From: an uncultured Ruminococcus sp.
Lineage (GTDB): Bacteria; Bacillota; Clostridia; Oscillospirales; Ruminococcaceae
Assembly: GCA_934435205.1 (NCBI GenBank)
Contig: CAKSAK010000002.1
Span: 248,001-312,000 of the forward strand
Reading direction: 5' to 3'
DNA: 64,000 nucleotides
Under the pieces are notes generated by a model, which made no database searches, was not told the DNA's origin, and saw only the letters and a list, made by a program, of their open reading frames with translations. A program made the position numbers and the translations under genes. Below, piece by piece: positions 59,187-64,000 of the stretch. Numbering within the stretch: position 1 is the stretch's first letter; each line of letters opens with the position of its first letter.

Positions 59187-59794
59187 TTCAGATCCTCAAA
59201 AAGCACTGATTTTTTTATCCAGTCTATGACCTGAGAAACGCCCTCACGGCTCATTAGATTTGTGAAAAGAAACGGTCTGTCGCCCCTCATGCGCTTTGAG
59301 TCGGAAGCCATTACTTCAAGGGAAGCTCCAACAAGTGGCGCAAGGTCTGTCTTGTTGATAACCAGCAGGTCGGAACGTGTCACGCCGGGACCGCCTTTTC
59401 TCGGTATCTTTTCGCCCTGTGCAACGTCGATAACATAGATAGAAGCGTCTGCAAGGTCAGGGGAGAATGTGGCGGAAAGATTGTCGCCGCCGCTTTCAAT
59501 GAAAACTATCTGGGTGTCAGGGTGCTTTTTCACCATTTCGTCAACGGCTTCCAGGTTCATTGAGCAGTCCTCTCTTATGGCAGTGTGAGGACAGCCGCCT
59601 GTTTCAACGCCAACTATCCTGTCAGCAGGCAGGCAAGAGTTCTTTGTAAGGAACTCTGCGTCCTCTTTGGTGTAGATGTCGTTTGTTACAACGCATATGG
59701 AATATTCTTTTGACATTTCTCTTGTAAGGCGTTCGATAAGTGCGGTCTTGCCCGATCCCACAGGTCCGCCTACGCCTATTTTTACATAGCTCAT
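59183..59794 (-). CDS. ureG: Urease accessory GTPase UreG
   Basis: 203 residues. P-loop GVGGPVGSGKTALIERL at 7-23, the metal-binding region with GCPHTAIREDCSMN, IFIESGGDNLSATFSP and VINKTDLAPLVGA. Uses GTP to deliver nickel with UreE. Confidence 0.97.
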   Translation of the reverse strand: MSYVKIGVGGPVGSGKTALIERLTREMSKEYSICVVTNDIYTKEDAEFLTKNSCLPADRIVGVETGGCPHTAIREDCSMNLEAVDEMVKKHPDTQIVFIESGGDNLSATFSPDLADASIYVIDVAQGEKIPRKGGPGVTRSDLLVINKTDLAPLVGASLEVMASDSKRMRGDRPFLFTNLMSREGVSQVIDWIKKSVLFEDLK

Positions 59795-59830
59795 TTTTGG
59801 TACTCCTTATTATATTATATAAATCATAGC

Positions 59831-60505
59831 TTATGACATATACTGTCTTGAATACAGCCGTTCGTGCTGCATTGCACGCAGGTCAAAGCCTGCGCCGCTT
59901 ATGCCGATATCGTTTATATCAGTGAAAAGGGCTTTTTCTGCAGTGGAGGATATAAGCTCAAAGCTTTCCCCGAGAATTTTCTGCCCTGCAAGCTGACTAA
60001 GAGGCACAAGCTTCACACAGTTTGTGACTATGGCGGAGCATATGGAATAGCCGTATACCGCCAGCCCCTCTGAAAGCTCGATGCCGTTGTCACGCATATA
60101 AAGCCCATAGGCGATGCACTGATGACCCTTGCATTTGCCCTGCTCTGTCAGGCTTTTATAAAGCCCTGTGAAGCTTTCCTGACCATTGTCGCATATCTTG
60201 AAAAAACGCCTTGTGACCTTTTCCGAGCCGCTTCGTATCTCAAAGGGCGCTTTCGCCGCAGAGTATATCTCATCAAGACGGCAAAGCTCCTTTTCGTCAG
60301 CAATATATGCCGCTGCCGCCGCACCAAGCTCATTGTAGGGCAGCACTGAGATGTAAGAATGGAGATATTCTTCAAGCCCTTGTGGAGAGGTTATGATATC
60401 ATGCTGAACGTAGGTTTCAAGACCGTTTGAAAGCGTGAACGCACCCACTGGGAAAAGGCTGTCGCATATTTGCAGAATGTGCATAAGTCCTGCGGTATCG
60501 GTCAT
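59831..60505 (-). CDS. ureF: Urease accessory protein UreF
   Basis: 224 residues, all helical. MHILQICDSLFPVGAFTLSNGLETYV is the UreF start; the C-terminus LRAMQHERLYSRQYMS fits the DIxxMxHE-type end. Bridges UreD and UreG. Confidence 0.94.
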   Translation of the reverse strand: MTDTAGLMHILQICDSLFPVGAFTLSNGLETYVQHDIITSPQGLEEYLHSYISVLPYNELGAAAAAYIADEKELCRLDEIYSAAKAPFEIRSGSEKVTRRFFKICDNGQESFTGLYKSLTEQGKCKGHQCIAYGLYMRDNGIELSEGLAVYGYSICSAIVTNCVKLVPLSQLAGQKILGESFELISSTAEKALFTDINDIGISGAGFDLRAMQHERLYSRQYMS

Positions 60506-60520
60506 TTTTATCAGCTCCGT

Positions 60521-61009
60521 TTAGTGTGAATGTTCGTGGTGATGATGTTCCCCATGCTCGTGGGAGTGGCTGTGTGAGTGTCCGTGAGCTTTGCAGACGA
60601 TGAAATCGTCAAATCTGCCTATGATGTTCTCGCACTCAAAGCCGAGGTTTTTCAGGTGCTTTTCTGTAGGCTCGTCATGTGGGATAAGCACGTTGTCGTC
60701 AGAAATTTTCAGTGACAAATGCCTGTTGCCTATCTCAAAGCAAAGCCTGCCCATTTCCTGCATGGTGTGAACGTTTATCTTGATAAGGGGACAGCTTGTG
60801 AGCTTCACTGCTACGCAAAGCTTATCGTCAAGATAGATGATATCCCCGTCTTTTAGGTTTTCGTCAATGGCAATGCCTATATCACGTCCTCCTGCGGTGG
60901 TTTTTCTTATGCGCTTTTTCTCGGCTTCAAACCAATCAAGCTCAACTGTGTCTACCTCTACAGAGGGGGTGCTTTCAGAGAGATTGCCTAATATTTTTTC
61001 TGCTATCAT
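60521..61009 (-). CDS. ureE: Urease nickel chaperone UreE with His-rich tail
   Basis: 162 residues. Two-domain UreE (KKRIRKTTAGGRDIGIAID; YLDDKLCVAVKLT; HVGNRH-like EIGNRHLSLKI; PHDEPTEKHLKNLGF) ending in a tail with about a dozen His (GHSHSHSHEHGEHHHH), which stores several nickel ions in homologues. Confidence 0.95.
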   Translation of the reverse strand: MIAEKILGNLSESTPSVEVDTVELDWFEAEKKRIRKTTAGGRDIGIAIDENLKDGDIIYLDDKLCVAVKLTSCPLIKINVHTMQEMGRLCFEIGNRHLSLKISDDNVLIPHDEPTEKHLKNLGFECENIIGRFDDFIVCKAHGHSHSHSHEHGEHHHHEHSH

Positions 61010-61024
61010 TTTTGTTTCCTCGCT

Positions 61025-62737
61025 TTAGAACATAAAGTAACGCTGTGCCAATGCAAGCTCGTCAAAAGGCTCGCAGGTAATAACTTCTCCGTCAACTGTG
61101 ACGGTGTAAGTTTCTGGGTCAACTCTTATGTCACCGCAGACGTTGTTGTATACCATATCAGCCTTTGAGATGTTTCGGCAGTTCTTAACAGGAAGCACCT
61201 GTCTTTTAAGACCAAGCTTCTCTTTTATGCCGTCCTCGTAGGCGTATTTTGACACGAACGTGATACAGGTGCTTGAAAGGGCAAGTCCGTGACCGCCGAA
61301 CATTTCTGTGTAGCACACAGGCTGAGGGGTAGGGATAGAAGCGTTTGCGTCGCCCATTTTTGATGCGAAAATAAATCCGCCCTTTATTATCATGTCAGGC
61401 TTTGCACCGAAAAATGCAGGATTCCAAAGCACAAGGTCTGCAACCTTGCCAACTTCCACTGAGCCTACATACTCTGATACGCCGTGGGTTATAGCAGGGT
61501 TGATAGTGTATTTTGAAATGTAGCGTTTTATTCTGAAATTGTCGTTTCGCTCGCTGTCCTCAGGGAGTGCGCCACGCTGTTTCTTCATTTTGTCAGCGGT
61601 CTGCCATGTTCTTGTGATGACCTCGCCTACACGTCCCATTGCCTGAGAGTCGGAACTCATCATTGAGAATATGCCCATATCATGCAAAACGTCCTCTGCG
61701 GCGATAGTTTCAGGGCGAATCCTTGAATCCGCAAAAGCAATGTCCTCAGGAACGTTTTTGTCAAGGTGATGACATACCATAAGCATATCAAGATGTTCAT
61801 CAAGAGTGTTTGCGGTGTAAGGCATTGTAGGGTTTGTGGAGGAAGGGAGAACGTTTGGGAACGCCGCCGCTCTGATAATGTCAGGAGCGTGTCCGCCGCC
61901 TGCGCCCTCTGTGTGATAAGTGTGGATAGTCCTGCCCTTGAACGCATTGACGGTATCTTCAACAAATCCACCCTCGTTAAGAGTGTCGGTGTGGATAGCC
62001 GCCTGAACGTCATACATATCCGCAACAGTAAGTGCATGGTCGATAACGTCAGGAGTTGAGCCCCAGTCCTCGTGTATCTTCAAGCCTATACAGCCTGCCT
62101 TTATCTGTTCTTCAAGAGTTGTGATGTCGCTTGAATTGCCCTTGCAGAGATAGCCGAAATTCATTGGAAGGTCTTCTGAGGCTTCCAACATTCTGTGGAT
62201 ATTGAACTCACCCGGGGTACAAGTGGTGGCATTTGTGCCGTCAGCAGGACCTGTTCCGCCGCCTATCATGGTGGTGATTCCGCTGTAAAGGGCTGTTCTC
62301 ACCTGAGTAGGGGAGATAAAATGAATGTGCGTGTCAAGTCCGCCTGCGGTGAGGATAAGACCCTCGCCTGCGATAGCTTCTGTGGAAGCGCCTATTATCA
62401 TGTTCTTGTCAACGCCGTTCATGATATCAGGGTTGCCTGCCTTGCCTATTCCTGCTATCCTGCCGTCCTTTATGCCAACGTCAGCCTTTATGATGCCTGT
62501 ACTGTCGATGATAAGAGCGTTTGTGATAACAGTGTCAAGGCACTCCTTGTCTGTGGCTTTGCAGGATTGTCCCATGCCGTCACGGAGAGATTTTCCTCCG
62601 CCGAACTTTGCTTCATCGCCGTGAACTGTCAGGTCTTTTTCCACTTCTGCAATAAGAGAAGTGTCGCCCAAGCGCACTCTGTCGCCAACTGTCGGGCCAT
62701 ACATATCGCAGTAAGCTTTTCTTGATATCTCGATCAT
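61025..62737 (-). CDS. ureC: Urease alpha (catalytic) subunit
   Basis: 570 residues, standard length. Hydrolyses urea to ammonia and carbamate at a dinickel site. Carbamylated Lys in GLKIHEDWG near 219, nickel His in TAGGLDTHIHFISP, IHTDTLNEGGF and HTEGAGGGHAPD, and the flap with catalytic Cys-His in MVCHHLDK near 320. Ends AQRYFMF. The family start MIEISRKAYCDMYGPT fits. Confidence 0.98.
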   Translation of the reverse strand: MIEISRKAYCDMYGPTVGDRVRLGDTSLIAEVEKDLTVHGDEAKFGGGKSLRDGMGQSCKATDKECLDTVITNALIIDSTGIIKADVGIKDGRIAGIGKAGNPDIMNGVDKNMIIGASTEAIAGEGLILTAGGLDTHIHFISPTQVRTALYSGITTMIGGGTGPADGTNATTCTPGEFNIHRMLEASEDLPMNFGYLCKGNSSDITTLEEQIKAGCIGLKIHEDWGSTPDVIDHALTVADMYDVQAAIHTDTLNEGGFVEDTVNAFKGRTIHTYHTEGAGGGHAPDIIRAAAFPNVLPSSTNPTMPYTANTLDEHLDMLMVCHHLDKNVPEDIAFADSRIRPETIAAEDVLHDMGIFSMMSSDSQAMGRVGEVITRTWQTADKMKKQRGALPEDSERNDNFRIKRYISKYTINPAITHGVSEYVGSVEVGKVADLVLWNPAFFGAKPDMIIKGGFIFASKMGDANASIPTPQPVCYTEMFGGHGLALSSTCITFVSKYAYEDGIKEKLGLKRQVLPVKNCRNISKADMVYNNVCGDIRVDPETYTVTVDGEVITCEPFDELALAQRYFMF

Positions 62738-62740
62738 TTT

Positions 62741-63421
62741 CTACACCCCCTTGAAGCCAAGCTTTTTAGCCTTTTCAAAGGCTGCCTGCTTGATGTTCTC
62801 ATCGTCCATTTTTCCGTTTACAAGACCATTCAGACCATAGCCTATGCGGTCGCCACCGATAGGAATAAGGCGGACGGTCTTTTTCTCGCCCGGCTCAAAC
62901 CTTACCGCTGTGCCTGCGGGGATATCAAGTCGCATACCATAAGCCGCCTTGCGGTCAAATTCCAAAGCCTTGTTTACCTCAAAGAAGTGGAAGTGGGAGC
63001 CTGTCTGGATAGGTCTGTCCCCTGTGTTTGAAACTGTAAGCTCAATGCTCTCTGTTCCCTCGTTGAGCTTGACAGTGCCTTCCTCAACGATAAATTCCCC
63101 TGGGTGAAGCTTGCTTACACCCTTGATAGGGTTGTGTACTGTCACAAGCTTTGTGCCGTCGGGCATTGTGGATTCTATTTGTATTTCGTGTATCATTTCA
63201 GGAACACCGTCCATAACGTCATCAGCAGTAAGAAGCTTTGTGCCATATTGCATAAGCTCGGCGGCTGACGCTCCTGCTCTTGCTTTTTCCATTACTTCCA
63301 TGCTTATGTATGCCACAGCTTCAGGGTAGTTGAGCTTTAATCCCTGTGCCTTGCGGTCACGGGCAAGCACGCCTGCATAATGGAGCATAAGCTTATCCTG
63401 CTCTCTTGGAACAAGTCGCAT
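62741..63421 (-). CDS. ureA: Fused urease gamma-beta subunit
   Basis: 226 residues. Residues 1-100 are the gamma subunit (LVPREQDKLMLHYAGVLAR, LNYPEAVAYIS, GVPEMIHEIQIE); residues about 105-226 are the beta subunit (GEFIVEEGTVKLNEG, VSNTGDRPIQTGSHFHFFEVN, FEPGEKKTVRLIPIGG). Most bacteria encode these separately; this fusion resembles Helicobacter UreA in layout. Three bases before ureC. Confidence 0.96.
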   Translation of the reverse strand: MRLVPREQDKLMLHYAGVLARDRKAQGLKLNYPEAVAYISMEVMEKARAGASAAELMQYGTKLLTADDVMDGVPEMIHEIQIESTMPDGTKLVTVHNPIKGVSKLHPGEFIVEEGTVKLNEGTESIELTVSNTGDRPIQTGSHFHFFEVNKALEFDRKAAYGMRLDIPAGTAVRFEPGEKKTVRLIPIGGDRIGYGLNGLVNGKMDDENIKQAAFEKAKKLGFKGV

Positions 63422-63452
63422 TATTATTCCTCCTATTTATATAGTATATTAT

Positions 63453-63770
63453 CTACTGCTTTTTCTCTGCGAGGGCTTTTCTTACTACTCCCTCGGGGTC
63501 GCTTATGAGCATAGCGCCGAGCCATACCACTGCACCGAGCGCAACAACGCAGATACCTAAAAAGCTGTCGTTTATCATGTCTGCGGCGGCAGGGGTGAAA
63601 TATCCTGCGCCCAGCTCTTTGTATTCAAAAAGTGCGTCCACGAGCCACATTATAGATGCGCCCCAATACATATAGCACATCAGCCCCACTTTAAGCTTTC
63701 TGGCTTTTGGTGATGTGTACCATACTATGGTGATGATAACGGCTGCTATGAGAGTAATGAGAAGTGTCAT
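63453..63770 (-). CDS. Unknown membrane protein upstream of urease
   Basis: 105 residues, not recognised. Three membrane segments: LLITLIAAVIITIVWY, VGLMCYMYWGASIMWLVDALF and LGICVVALGAVVWLGAMLI, with a charged end (EGVVRKALAEKKQ). The ATG overlaps the stop of the gene before it by 4 bases. It lies 31 bases before ureAB, so a role in urea or nickel entry is possible but not shown by any motif. Confidence 0.75.
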   Translation of the reverse strand: MTLLITLIAAVIITIVWYTSPKARKLKVGLMCYMYWGASIMWLVDALFEYKELGAGYFTPAAADMINDSFLGICVVALGAVVWLGAMLISDPEGVVRKALAEKKQ

Positions 63771-64000
63771 ATAGCATCACCTCCAAGCTTTGCAGCTTCT
63801 TTTGGTTTCCTTTTGAGAATCTTATCTGACACCACTGTGAGTACAGCCCATACCGCAGTCACAAGAACTGCCATTGAAGTTCCTACTGTCGCCATTTCGT
63901 GGAAAGCGACCGCCATTTCCGAGGGGTCATTTGCCGCTGTCAGGAATGGGAAGAACGGAGATATCTCGCCATGCCACAGATGTTCAAACGCCAAAAGTCC
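63767..64000 (-). CDS. Unknown membrane protein, cut by the window edge
   Basis: At least 78 residues; the frame is still open at base 64,000, so a TTG seen at 63,994 need not be the start. FEHLWHGEISPFFPFLTAA, then ATVGTSMAVLVTAVWAVLTVVSDKIL as a membrane segment and a Lys-rich tail. Not recognised. Coupled by a 4-base overlap to the next membrane gene. Confidence 0.65.
   Translation of the reverse strand, partial: GLLAFEHLWHGEISPFFPFLTAANDPSEMAVAFHEMATVGTSMAVLVTAVWAVLTVVSDKILKRKPKEAAKLGGDAI

Noticed and set aside
63453..63770. UreI/AmiS-type urea channel
   Set aside because: Only three membrane segments and no recognisable channel motif; left as unknown.

Overview
The window looks like a chromosomal segment of a plant-fibre-degrading gut or rumen Firmicute (Clostridia, Oscillospiraceae), most like Ruminococcus and perhaps R. 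albus. Supporting signs are a type III glutamine synthetase, an ammonium transporter fused to PII, a SufCBDSU operon, zinc-type S14/L33/L36, an Asp T-box, and lipoprotein glycosidases for xyloglucan and mannan. The genus is an inference; there is no rRNA, tRNA, CRISPR array or transposase in the window.

Layout. 1-3,945 (+): 3' part of glnN (GSIII) and an Amt-PII fusion gene, with an intrinsic terminator close in front of the second gene. 4,028-10,734 (-): minD, mgsA, an aspartate-specific T-box leader, then a DUF218 protein, hisS, two small unknown genes and aspS. 11,008-13,725 (+): DUF4830 protein, a 16S pseudouridine synthase, and an MsmX/UgpC-type sugar-ABC ATPase. 13,782-20,340 (+): SGNH esterase lipoprotein, GH5 endoglucanase lipoprotein, cardiolipin synthase, YitT-type membrane protein, HAD phosphatase. 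Two copies of a several-hundred-bp structured non-coding repeat follow the GH5 and HAD genes. 20,893-23,515 (+): rpmG-secE-nusG-rplK-rplA. 23,664-28,376 (+): GH36 alpha-galactosidase and GH74 xyloglucanase. 28,669-44,998 (+): one S10-spc-alpha super-operon of 31 genes, rpsJ to rplQ, including secY, adk, map, a KOW protein, infA and rpoA, preceded by a structured leader of about 430 nt containing a terminator hairpin. 45,072-46,433 (-): a stand-alone phage-like lysis cassette (two holin-like proteins and a GH25 lysozyme) behind its own hairpin/T-run. 46,534-48,652 (-): PadR-DUF1700-DUF4097-PspC envelope module. 48,728-53,648 (+): sufCBDSU. 53,648-57,764 (-): GH26 mannanase with CBM35, and GH95 fucosidase. 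57,805-58,375 (+): small unknown protein. 58,419-64,000 (-): urease operon (two unknown membrane proteins, fused ureAB, ureC, E, F, G, D), running off the right edge.

How the genes work together. Nitrogen: urease makes ammonia, the Amt-PII fusion imports it, and GSIII assimilates it. Carbon: surface-anchored GH5, GH74 and GH26 would cut glucan, xyloglucan and mannan; the SGNH esterase may deacetylate them. Intracellular GH36 and GH95 would trim imported galactosyl and fucosyl side chains, and the MsmX-type ATPase could power oligosaccharide importers encoded elsewhere. The rest is core translation, secretion and Fe-S assembly.

Most worth following up: the two-copy structured repeat, whose hairpins show compensatory base changes; the unassigned leaders in front of or inside ribosomal operons; the orphan lysis cassette with an attenuator-like hairpin; and a family of short palindromic repeats ending in CCCCTACA.
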